From: Legionella antarctica
GTDB taxonomy: Bacteria; Pseudomonadota; Gammaproteobacteria; Legionellales; Legionellaceae
NCBI RefSeq assembly: GCF_011764505.1
Contig: NZ_AP022839.1
Coordinates: forward strand, 2,959,001-3,023,000
Direction: 5' to 3'
Length of the DNA: 64,000 bases
Each line of letters starts with the position of its first letter. Position 1 is the stretch's first letter. Of the stretch, positions 20,745 to 28,714 are shown piece after piece. Under the pieces are notes generated by a model, which did no database searches, was not told where the DNA came from, and saw only the letters and a list, made by a program, of their open reading frames with translations. The position numbers were made by a program, and so were the translations under genes.

Positions 20745-21053
20745 GATTGCTTTAATTTTGATTAAAGTTCTATTGTAGAGAAAAATCAGGCAAGGGGATA
20801 TAGCCTATATGAAGTTTAGCGACTTATTATTATTTAATCATCAGGCAACCCACATAGTTATCCACAGAATTTGTGGATAGTAAGTCGCTGCCGCAATGAT
20901 ATGGACTCATCCTCTCTTTTAAACGGCTATTAGTTGAGCCTAAATGTTTTTGTTACATGGCGTTAATGAGTATGGCAAATAACAGCTGATGTGAGAATGG
21001 TAAAACCTACTCTGTAAATACCTGAACATTTTCCCCACCCCAACAATCCATCT
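20745..21053. other. Intergenic region upstream of lolC
   Basis: No gene is seen. It should contain the lolC promoter. The only conspicuous structure is a short inverted repeat at 20858-20880, listed separately. Confidence 0.5.
20858..20880. promoter_or_regulatory. Inverted pair of DnaA-box-like 9-mers
   Basis: TTATCCACA at 20858-20866 equals the consensus DnaA box; TGTGGATAG at 20872-20880 is its inverted near-copy (one mismatch), five bases away. The pair could bind DnaA or simply form a small hairpin. No replication gene is nearby, so an origin role is not claimed. Confidence 0.35.
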
Positions 21054-21084
21054 CTAAAAAATCATGAGGCAGCACAGCTGCCTC
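21054..21084 (-). terminator. Rho-independent terminator for leftward transcription
   Basis: On the minus strand a perfect 8-bp stem GAGGCAGC / GCTGCCTC with a TGT loop (21066-21084) is followed by ATGATTTTTT. It lies just after the stop of the decayed DUF1566 paralogue tail, which it presumably once served. Confidence 0.75.
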
Positions 21085-21105
21085 AAAAGAAAAGGGATAA
21101 AGGAG

Positions 21106-21192
21106 CTAAGGGGTAAAAGCCCGGACACACCGAACAGATCGAGCGCTGCTCTTAACGATGCTGCCGACGTTACCCGGAGTGTATTCCTGAAA
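21106..21192 (-). pseudogene. C-terminal relic of a DUF1566/Lcl_C protein
   Basis: On the minus strand 28 codons end in SVRCVRAFTP and TAG, the characteristic end of DUF1566 (Lcl_C) domains; the intact neighbour at 22003-23481 ends in VRCAQAFPPP. The sequence after both stops is also similar (TTATC-CTTTTC-TTTGAGGCAG), so this is the tail of a paralogous gene. The rest of the gene is missing; the next bases hold an unrelated rightward ORF. Confidence 0.65.
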
Positions 21193-21216
21193 TATTCGAA
21201 TTTTTTAATAAAAAAT

Positions 21217-21594
21217 ATGGCAAGACCTACTATCCTGGCTATTCTCGCCCATCAACAACGCGATGAACGTGTTTATATCTTTGAAACGTTACTTAGGACT
21301 TTAAAGGTTACTCCAGGGAAAGCCCTGTCTATAGCTTATGAAATAGAGTCACATCTCATTGAAAAGAATATTGCTGGATTGAATTTTTTGGGGTTCAGTT
21401 CTGCTGCATGGATTGATTTTGATCCGCTAATAACAGAAACTGAGTTTGAGTCGTTATATAGTTTATGCACATGTGCAGGGCTTCTTTCCTGTTATAAAGA
21501 TAGACTCAACAAGCCTGAAAAATCGTTCTTGGCTCAGCGTTGTGATGATGTAGACTATACAGGAAAACCGATCCGATCATGTATTGTCATTTGA
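21217..21594 (+). CDS. Hypothetical 125-aa protein with C-terminal CaaX box
   Basis: Starts at ATG 21217 (MARPTILAILAHQQRD); the frame is open further upstream but that part overlaps the decayed gene tail. I do not recognise a domain. The striking point is the C-terminus IRSCIVI: Cys-Ile-Val-Ile is a canonical CaaX prenylation motif. Legionella effectors with CaaX motifs that are prenylated by host enzymes are established, so this could be a Dot/Icm substrate; that is inference. No strong SD is visible and the flanks are degraded, so expression is uncertain. Confidence 0.45.
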   Translation: MARPTILAILAHQQRDERVYIFETLLRTLKVTPGKALSIAYEIESHLIEKNIAGLNFLGFSSAAWIDFDPLITETEFESLYSLCTCAGLLSCYKDRLNKPEKSFLAQRCDDVDYTGKPIRSCIVI

Positions 21595-22002
21595 TTTTCT
21601 AATGATCATGAAAGGAATAACGGCACCCAAACCCATGCAGAAATCCACGTCAAACTCTATCTCCATTTAGTTTGTTTAACGCAGAGTAATTTAATCTTTA
21701 TCATTCTTTCTCAATGAATATTTTGAGGTGACTGATGGATATATTTCATTATTTTAATAGTAGTTTCCTGCCCTTTTTTCAGGGGTTGGAATTAACATGC
21801 AATAGTGATTGGATGTTAAACAAACTTACTTAAATACCAAACTTCCAGGGAGCAAAATGTATAATAATGGAAAGAATAATATATATTCCGGATTCGTCCG
21901 ACAACAGTGCCGGGTATGAATACCTCTTCTGGGCAGTGCGCTACCGGTGGTAACAGGATTTAAAGCGTAGCTGCACTGCCTCAAACGAAAAGAGATAACG
22001 GG
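21595..22002. other. Gene-poor stretch with a possible short ORF
   Basis: No supported gene. A 29-codon frame on the plus strand (about 21867-21956) ends AGYEYLFWAVRYRW; the WAVR piece recalls DUF1566 C-termini, so it may be another fragment. The remainder shows nothing recognisable. Confidence 0.25.
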
Positions 22003-23481
22003 TTAAGGGGGAGGAAAAGCCTGGGCACAACGCACCAAATGAGGATTGACTTTAGTGGTGGAGACGGGGGCACCATTGGGAAAGCTCACTGAGAATGCGG
22101 TGTTGTTGCCGTCCTGCGTGGAGCTCCAGTAGGGCACGGGCGCAAACTCGCCAAAGTTACAAGGGGTGGCTAAGTTGGAACACAGTGCATCCTGGACTTC
22201 AGTCAGCTCATTTCCTGCGGGAAGATACCATTCTGCTCCTAAATTTCGGCACTGAGCGGCCGCGCAATTATTGGGAACATTAGAACAGGATGCATTAGCC
22301 ACAATGAGATCAGTATTATTAGCGCCATCATCCAGGGTTGTACCGGGTATAGGACCAGGAGAATCCGTCCATGAACGAGTAATCTCCGCTGCCACATCAA
22401 TCACAACCTTACCATTGCCACCACTTTCCTGAAACACTAATCCACCCAGATAAGAAAAAGCAATCAAAGCTTGGGGGCTATTGGCTGTGTTACTGCCACT
22501 GACGGTAATGGTACACGGTACGTAAGGGGTATTGGAGGTCAGTATCAGTGTGCAGCTGGCTCCTGGAGCAACACTGGTGCAGTCAGTGTCATTAACAGTC
22601 AGGTTGGGGCAAGCGGTTTTATCCGTGACCGTAATCGCATTAGCATTCACCATACTGCCACCATCATTGGTCACCTCTAAAGACAACGAGGGCATTGGAG
22701 ATACCGTAACAACCCGATTTTGCTGTATGGGGTTCGTAATGCTTATCTGTGGCTGATTGGTCACCGTAACACTCACATTAACAGTGTTGGTATTGTCTCC
22801 GGCTATAGGAATTGTTGTTGGCCCTTCTAGTGTGCCTGAGGCAAAAGTAATGGTACAACTTGCCCCAATCGCCAGACTCGCGCCACAAGTCGTGCTTTGC
22901 ACGCTGATGTTACTGCCCCCAGGAATAGCTGCAATCACATTCTCTGCCGCAACCGAAGAACTTGCGTTATTGGTCACCGTCACATCCCCCGTTGAGTTTT
23001 CAGCAAACAGTAACGTGGTGGGATTGACGCTTATCATGACAGGGGAACCACGAGTGATGTTTAAGCTGTTGGCGCTACTAGGTTGATAACATTGGTTTGG
23101 GTTCGGACTGCCATCTGAATTGGCCTGACACAACGCAGGACCACCATGAACACCGCCTTGAGGCAGCGTACTGCCGGTTACGGCAAGATTTAAGGTGCAG
23201 TTACTGCCGCTCTGTCCTTTGGGCGCCAGTAGGCAAGAGCCAGTTTGAATAATACCCTGTATCGACTGAATTACCAGTCTTTTAGACTTTCCAGACTGAT
23301 TTTGAATCATATACTGTACAGTGGCCGTTCCGTTTTCCGGTACGATCTGGGTCGGATTGCTTCCCGGTGTTGGAACGATGGTCCACAGCGGCCCCGCTGC
23401 CTGGGCTGTTGTCCATATCAACCAGGATAATAAGCTAATAAACATCCTGTTCATTAAAGTGTTTTTGATAATTTTTTTCAT
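22003..23481 (-). CDS. Exported DUF1566 (Lcl_C) surface protein with Ig-like repeats
   Basis: 492 residues with a signal peptide (to about residue 28, ending AQAA). Three Ser/Thr/Asn-rich beta repeats follow at about 50-145, 150-240 and 245-345, each with a paired-cysteine pattern such as C(G)ASLAIGASCTITF and C(T)SVAPGASCTLIL. The C-terminal about 140 residues, from GGLVFQESGG to VRCAQAFPPP, form a DUF1566/Lcl_C domain, a C-type-lectin-like fold used by the Legionella collagen-like adhesin Lcl. The role is probably surface binding. GC content is higher than in its neighbours. Confidence 0.8.
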   Translation of the reverse strand: MKKIIKNTLMNRMFISLLSWLIWTTAQAAGPLWTIVPTPGSNPTQIVPENGTATVQYMIQNQSGKSKRLVIQSIQGIIQTGSCLLAPKGQSGSNCTLNLAVTGSTLPQGGVHGGPALCQANSDGSPNPNQCYQPSSANSLNITRGSPVMISVNPTTLLFAENSTGDVTVTNNASSSVAAENVIAAIPGGSNISVQSTTCGASLAIGASCTITFASGTLEGPTTIPIAGDNTNTVNVSVTVTNQPQISITNPIQQNRVVTVSPMPSLSLEVTNDGGSMVNANAITVTDKTACPNLTVNDTDCTSVAPGASCTLILTSNTPYVPCTITVSGSNTANSPQALIAFSYLGGLVFQESGGNGKVVIDVAAEITRSWTDSPGPIPGTTLDDGANNTDLIVANASCSNVPNNCAAAQCRNLGAEWYLPAGNELTEVQDALCSNLATPCNFGEFAPVPYWSSTQDGNNTAFSVSFPNGAPVSTTKVNPHLVRCAQAFPPP

Positions 23482-23618
23482 GTTCTCTATCCTTAAGTCA
23501 AGGCAGTGAGATATAACAAGACCCCATTGGTTTTAGAGGTGATTGATTACCCGTCCTGAATTCATTGTCTGTCCTGAAGCTTACTCCCGCGCAATAAGAT
23601 CGTTATCATTACTTCTCT

Positions 23619-24362
23619 TTATGCAAGAAAACTCAAGTTAAACATTAATCCATTGGTGTATACATGTCCTTGAGATAAACCATTGCCTAGTGTTTGCCCA
23701 AAAGCACGACCTAATTGACTTTTGCCCCAATCAGCAAATTCATAGCCTATACCAACTTGCAAATTCTGATTAATAGCTTTTTGTAGACCTACGCCTACAG
23801 TATAACTAAATGCCGTTTCACTGTTAGATCCATAATTGGAATTAGGCAAAGCTTCGAAAATGACGGGCGTATTGTTAAAGTTGTGGGCACGATTAAATCC
23901 AACCCCGGCACTAGCACTGACATAAGGAATTGCCATATAGCCCATGTCTGCTAACAATTTCCCTTTTACCGCAACATGTGCGTGATTAATTTTGTAAGAA
24001 TAAATAAGGGTATTAAATTGAGGATCGGCATCGTCCCAGATCTCACCATTAATTGCCGTGTTACTTGTCGCTGCAACTGCCAGACCTATTTGTCCCAAAA
24101 TAGTAGCACTCAAAGAATGCTGCACACCTAAAAAAACTTCACCATTAAATAAGGTGCTTGTATTTTTGGAAGCACTATAAGTTTTTTCAATTTCAGGTGC
24201 CAGAAAAAAAGTTTGGGTATCACCGCTATCAGTCCAGGCAGGCCCAGCGCTTAAAGTAAATACTTTCGCCCAACTTCTCGGGGCATCCCCCATGGTTCCA
24301 GCCAGCACACTACCGTACAAAAAAAAACTTAACATCCCTAAAGCGACCTTATTTGCTTTCAT
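23619..24362 (-). CDS. Legionella-type outer membrane beta-barrel protein
   Basis: 247 residues, signal peptide ending SVLAG, then alternating amphipathic strands and a C-terminal hydrophobic/aromatic end (GLMFNLSFLA) typical of barrels. Motifs such as AWTDSGDTQTFFL, GIGYEFADWGKSQLG and LSQGHVYTNGLMF match a paralogous outer membrane protein family common in Legionella. Function unknown. Alone on the minus strand downstream of the DUF1566 gene direction. Confidence 0.75.
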   Translation of the reverse strand: MKANKVALGMLSFFLYGSVLAGTMGDAPRSWAKVFTLSAGPAWTDSGDTQTFFLAPEIEKTYSASKNTSTLFNGEVFLGVQHSLSATILGQIGLAVAATSNTAINGEIWDDADPQFNTLIYSYKINHAHVAVKGKLLADMGYMAIPYVSASAGVGFNRAHNFNNTPVIFEALPNSNYGSNSETAFSYTVGVGLQKAINQNLQVGIGYEFADWGKSQLGRAFGQTLGNGLSQGHVYTNGLMFNLSFLA

Positions 24363-24983
24363 GAATTATCCTTAGATTAATATATTTTTTAAAAAGCTTA
24401 AAAATTTTAAATTTAGTATCGTTTTGACATAAAATGCATCGCTCATATTAGAGGCTACTAATAATTCAACTTTTAAAAACCGGGTATGCCATTACTTGTT
24501 CGCGACAACCGTGGGCTGTCAACCTATGCGTTGTCAACAGATCCTGATTTTAAACACACCCTGTTAATGCTTGAACAAAACATACTCATAATCAGTATCA
24601 TCAACTAGTGTTCGTTGCAATTTGGACAACATTAGTTATGATAAACTATCAAGAGGGAACCTTAACAAGATAAAGACTGCATATCCCTAAGTCAAGAACC
24701 AAAAACAAGTCTTTTTAAATCCGAGCAAACTATCCCCTCCTCAACCCAGTTTTTTTGCCTGATAAGTGATTATTAACTACTCAATTCCTTATTGATGAAC
24801 AGACGATATTAAGCCTTGCTCCAAGGAAGTTTATCACCTAATATGCTCTTCAACTCACTGATTTTATTCATATAATCATCTTTTTTGGCGAAAAGAATTG
24901 TATGACATGTTATTAAAATCAGCGAGTTATTTTTTATTTATTCATACTTTTCTAAAAATCGTCCTGTGTAAAGGAAACTGAAT
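24363..24983. other. Gene-poor stretch with relics
   Basis: No intact gene. A 40-codon frame at 24486-24608 (MPLLVRDNRGLSTYALS...) may be a gene fragment. On the minus strand 24925-24809 is the 5' end of a decayed IS4-family transposase gene (listed separately). The region is AT-rich with several short poly-T runs. Confidence 0.4.
24809..24925 (-). pseudogene. 5' relic of an IS4-family element
   Basis: Minus-strand sequence AATAACTCGCTGAT...TCATA-AAT-CTTT, then ATG and MNKISELKSILGDKLPWSKA before a stop, matches the start of the IS4-type relic at 46186-46410 (MKYISELREI) including its upstream end. Only the first 20 codons remain. Confidence 0.5.
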
Positions 24984-24986
24984 TTG

Positions 24987-25761
24987 ATGTTGGAACGCAT
25001 TATAGTCAATCCAATTGAAACACCAAGAGGCTATAAAAATCCAGATCAAGGCATTGCGTTACGCGGACCTTTATCCCAATTTTTTAGTGGCCTTTATTTA
25101 AAACCACTCGATGACGCATTCAATGAAATGGATGTGGCTTACTTTCGGTATCAGGATGATATTCTCATTTTGTGCCAAACCAAGCGCAGTCTTAATCGCT
25201 GTAAACAGCGTCTAATGCAGGTATTACAAGAAAGGCGCCTGCGCTTGTCCGGGAAAAAAACGCGTATCGGATCCATTGATAGGGGCTTCCATTTTTTAGG
25301 CATCCAATATCCAAAGACGCAACCCTTGGATAACACCATAATAACACAGGCTGTTGTAAACGTTCCTAATACGGAGCAAGTTGAGCAAAACCAATCCAAA
25401 CCCCGGGGGGGGGGTAGAGACAATTTGGCAACCCGAAAAGCAGCCTCTTTTGCAAACACACATTGTTCCTCATGCACGAACATTGCGCAAAGCGCGCGAG
25501 CAAGTTAAATGGATGGTCAAAGATGGGGTTTCTCCCCGGCGCATCATCAGTTACTTGCATCGATGGTGTATGTGGTGGGTGAGAACAGCAGCACCCTGGT
25601 TATACCAGGACTTGCTTTTATGGTTTTTGGACTCATGCTGGGACGAGCATGTGGCGGCTTACGCCGCCGAGCTTCTCCATCGACATGATGTCAATTCGGT
25701 CAAATCTGAGACACCTGGTGATGATTATCTAGCGTCATCTTGTCTTCAAGCTGCGATTTGA
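24987..25761 (+). pseudogene. Reverse transcriptase fragment, frameshifted at a G10 tract
   Basis: Carries the palm region of an RNA-directed DNA polymerase: GPLSQFFSGLYLKPLDDAF, then the catalytic YQDD (FRYQDDILIL) and the downstream LSGKKTRIG and FHFLGIQY. The N-terminal fingers region is missing. After about residue 140 the frame breaks at ten Gs (25405-25414); with nine Gs the frame continues as ETIWQPEKQ, then ARTLRKAREQVKWMV and RIISYLHRWCMWWV. The natural end is probably near 25690; beyond it the frame overlaps the opposite-strand F-box gene. It is not a group II intron maturase by its short tail; class not determined. Confidence 0.7.
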
Positions 25762-26626
25762 AATCGAGAAAATCGTTTGTTCTTACTTTACATAATGCCG
25801 TCATGGCATCCAAATCGCGCGCCGCCCCATCCCTACCCGCGATACGCCCCGGGCCCGCCCGCCCCGCCCCCGACTTATATATTGCAAAATCAACCGCCAG
25901 CTTAGAATCAACGCTAAACCAATTTTCATCCTTTTTAGTTATCCAATTATAAAACTGCTTTGATGATTTAGGCTGCGAGGTAAACTCCGGCACAGGATAA
26001 AAAGGCTCATCAGAGCAGTATTCATAAACAACATGCATAGGAAAAAGATTTTGGGCACTACCTACACCTTCTCTCCATTGTTTATCAATGGCATCCCGAT
26101 TTTCAACCCCTGGCGCGTTTATCGAATCTACTTGTGTTTGCAGCTCTTTGATGATGGTATTTTCGAAATCAAAATGCTTTTCAGTGATTGTTTTTCCATT
26201 AAGCCTATAAGTGACTCCGTCCGTGTTCACTTTGTTGTATTGAGCAATCAATATTTCAAATATCGGTTTACCTTCTTCATTCTGTAGAATGCACGCAATC
26301 ATTGCTGCCCACATATGTTTATCCAGAGCCCACAGCGCATATTCAAAAACGCTGATGTTCTCAAATTCTCGCCCAGAACAATCCGTAAGGATGCCCCTTT
26401 TAAAAATTAAACTCATGTCCTTATTTAACATCGCTTTAACCGCATCATGTTCCCCGCGTGTCACATGATGCAGTAACTTACGAACATCAATCAGAGGTTG
26501 AAACAAAGCCAAATGATATTTTGATGTCTGAGCGAAGTTTACTAAATCACGGTTTGATAAATTTTGAGCGGTTTCAATTTTAAGTTCTAGTGGTAATTTA
26601 TTAAAATTCTCGAATTTTGATTGCAT
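25700..26626 (-). CDS. F-box protein, candidate Dot/Icm effector
   Basis: 308 residues without signal peptide. Residues about 8-50 (NKLPLELKIETAQNLSNRDL...FAQTSKYH) form an F-box, the motif that recruits SKP1 of host SCF ubiquitin ligases; several Legionella effectors use it. The next part (LLHHVTRGEHDAVKAMLNKD) resembles an ankyrin-like helix pair. Near the C-terminus a GC-rich insert (25815-25875) encodes GAGRAGPGRIAGRDGAARD, unlike the rest of the protein. The frame stays open through it. Effector status is inferred from the domain only. Confidence 0.65.
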   Translation of the reverse strand: MQSKFENFNKLPLELKIETAQNLSNRDLVNFAQTSKYHLALFQPLIDVRKLLHHVTRGEHDAVKAMLNKDMSLIFKRGILTDCSGREFENISVFEYALWALDKHMWAAMIACILQNEEGKPIFEILIAQYNKVNTDGVTYRLNGKTITEKHFDFENTIIKELQTQVDSINAPGVENRDAIDKQWREGVGSAQNLFPMHVVYEYCSDEPFYPVPEFTSQPKSSKQFYNWITKKDENWFSVDSKLAVDFAIYKSGAGRAGPGRIAGRDGAARDLDAMTALCKVRTNDFLDFKSQLEDKMTLDNHHQVSQI

Positions 26627-26837
26627 ACTTTCACCTTAATTCTATTCACTTGGGATAATTTAAAAAATGAATTATACGCGAATTAATTGAAAACAAAAAG
26701 AGCTAAGTGGTTTTAAACTGACCGCATAAAGAGAGTGCTCAGAAATATTCTTACATTAATGCGAGGTCACACCCGTAGCAAAATAGTTTCTACTATATTT
26801 AGTGATATCACCGATCCATGAAGCCAAAAAAAAAACA

Positions 26838-27148
26838 GTCAGCATTTATTCTTAGAACTAATAATTATCACTATATGTGCCGTTATTTGTGGGGGTGAGG
26901 GTTGGGAAGATATAGAAACATTTGCTAAAGAGCGTGAGGATTGTTACGTAGATATTTAACTTTGCCCTATGGAGTTCCCTGTCATGATACATTTCGTCGC
27001 GTTTGGAGCTGAAAATTTCGACTTTTTCAGGCATATTGCCCTCAATCTGCTTAAGCAAGAGCGTTCTAATAAATTTAGCATCAAGAAAAAACGGTACGTT
27101 GCAACTCTAAATACAAAATACCTTGAAAAGAGAGTACAGGGAGTATAA
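26838..27148 (+). pseudogene. Decayed ISAs1-family transposase
   Basis: Fragments on the plus strand read LELIIITICAVICGGEGWEDI (N-terminal region) then, after a frameshift, YGVPCHDTFRRVW, then ENFDFFRHIALNLLKQERS and the end YLEKRVQGV. They parallel the ISAs1 transposase at 58339-59456 (VLAVICGDEGWQDI; ENFGVFRHVAINALRNEKS). The catalytic centre is deleted. The remaining bases 26627-26837 show nothing. Confidence 0.7.
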
Positions 27149-27263
27149 TTCAATATGCGCTTGCTCTAGAAAAAGTTGAGGATAAAGCCTATTGTTAATA
27201 ATGTGTTAATGAAACAAGCGTATAGTTAATTTAATAGATACACATTGTCAGAAGGATAACACG

Positions 27264-28358
27264 ATGGCCAAACCATTACCCGAACGTTTAGCAGCAGCTT
27301 TAAACGTTTCAGGTGCGTTTGATAATTGCTTTTTTCATGCATACGCCACCCACCTTTTGGCAAATAAGTTACCTTTTCCAGAAGATTTATTCACTTTTGC
27401 ATCAATAAAGGGCAAAGAAAGTCCTGCATCACAATTGCAAGAAAGGTTTCCTAATCAAGATTCTTTATCACTATTCGCAGAGTACACACAACGCCACCAC
27501 CCGGATAGCCCCCTGATATCTCCTAATTTTATAGTTGAAAAAACTTTAGTTCTTGGTTTTTTAATGCGTGAATGGTTTGCTACTCAAATGTCTCAAAACT
27601 TAAATGTGGCTAACCGCATCCAAGAAGATGCCTTATCTAAATTTGCCAATTATAGATCGCTCCGTTGGGACGAAATTGATACAGACCTTTTACTAAGTGG
27701 TCCTGAAGGCGTGTTATATACCGCTAATAAAGAATTCCTTGAATACTTCGTAGAACATAACCCAAATAATGGGGTTTTAACTGAGGAAGAAGCTCGATTT
27801 AAACAATACTTTACCAATGCCAATGAAGATGAAAATGAAGCTTTGGCGGTCTATTGGAAAGCAGAGGGTTATCAAAAATATTGCCAGCTCATTGCTAGTC
27901 CAAGCACAAAACTTGCTTATAATGATGTAATGCCAGTAATCGAGCTGCTTGATCAACCGCTTACTATTTACAGCACTGATCAGACAATAATTTACACTAC
28001 CAAGGGAAGAGACGATTTCCCTAAAATGGAAGTGAAGCTTAATGCAATGGTAGGTCATTACTATCTGTTAAAAACGGATGAAACAGCGCCTCTATTACGT
28101 GAGTATGCTCAAAGCATGGAGCAATATACAGTAGATAGAGAAGTTGTACTGAGGGTAATAGGTAATAAAGATTTAGCTGCTGATGAACAATCCTCCTTGT
28201 TAGTGGGATCAATATGTCCTGATCGTCATCTTAGCAAACCGGCTTTTAATTTATTGCTTGATAAAGTAGATCACTTCCAAACGTTTATTCATGAACATCA
28301 ACAATCTGAACTTTTACAAGCACAGCAAGAACAACTTCGCATGCACCAAGAAGAAATA
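27264..28358 (+). pseudogene. OTU-like cysteine protease (deubiquitinase) effector, N-terminal part, split by IS3
   Basis: Codons 1-365 of a gene interrupted after Ile365. Near the N-terminus FDNCFFHAYA places Asp20, Cys22 and His25 in the pattern of the OTU catalytic loop (DGNCFFRA-like); NAMVGHYYLL carries His265 in the position of the OTU catalytic histidine (HYxxL). The family includes the Lot deubiquitinases of Legionella. The long insertion between the two motifs also fits Lot-type OTUs. From about residue 345 the protein turns into a Gln/Glu-rich coiled coil. AAGGA precedes the ATG at 27264. Because the whole catalytic unit precedes the insertion, a truncated active protein is possible. 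Confidence 0.65.
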
Positions 28359-28423
28359 TGATGTGGTCTAATGGATTTGTACACTCCAGATAAGAGATAA
28401 TCATCTTAACTGGAGGTAATAAA

Positions 28424-28714
28424 ATGGGTGCAACGAAATATACTAAAGAATTTAAACTAGACGCTATTAGTCTTGTTTTGGAGCAGAATTATACGCAATC
28501 AGAAGCTGCACAAAGTCTGGGCATTGATTCCAGGTTGATAAGCCGGTGGATCAAAGAACACTCCAAAGAGGAAGGGCAAGCATTTAGAGGTAATGGTAAA
28601 TTAACTGACGAACAACTAGAGATACGTCGTTTACGAGAAGAATTAAGACGCGTAACAATGGAAAAAGAAATATTAAAAAAGGCGACGGCCTTCTTTGCAA
28701 AAGAAATGAAGTGA
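28424..28714 (+). CDS. IS3-family transposase OrfA
   Basis: 96-residue HTH protein (TKEFKLDAISLVLEQNYTQSEAAQSLGID...ISRWIKEH) with a C-terminal leucine-zipper-like helix. Near its end the frame reads TTA AAA AAG, that is the slippery heptamer A AAA AAG, where a -1 shift would fuse it to OrfB as OrfAB transposase, the known IS3 mechanism. SD GGAGG lies upstream of the ATG. Confidence 0.92.
   Translation: MGATKYTKEFKLDAISLVLEQNYTQSEAAQSLGIDSRLISRWIKEHSKEEGQAFRGNGKLTDEQLEIRRLREELRRVTMEKEILKKATAFFAKEMK

Noticed and set aside
21064..21216. Upstream extension of the CaaX ORF (51 extra codons)
   Set aside because: It overlaps the terminator and tail of a decayed leftward DUF1566 gene; the coding signal there belongs to the other strand.
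21106..22130. Template/variable repeat pair of a diversity-generating retroelement
   Set aside because: The two DUF1566 tails share protein motifs and post-stop sequence but low nucleotide identity upstream of VRC, with differences not confined to adenines.
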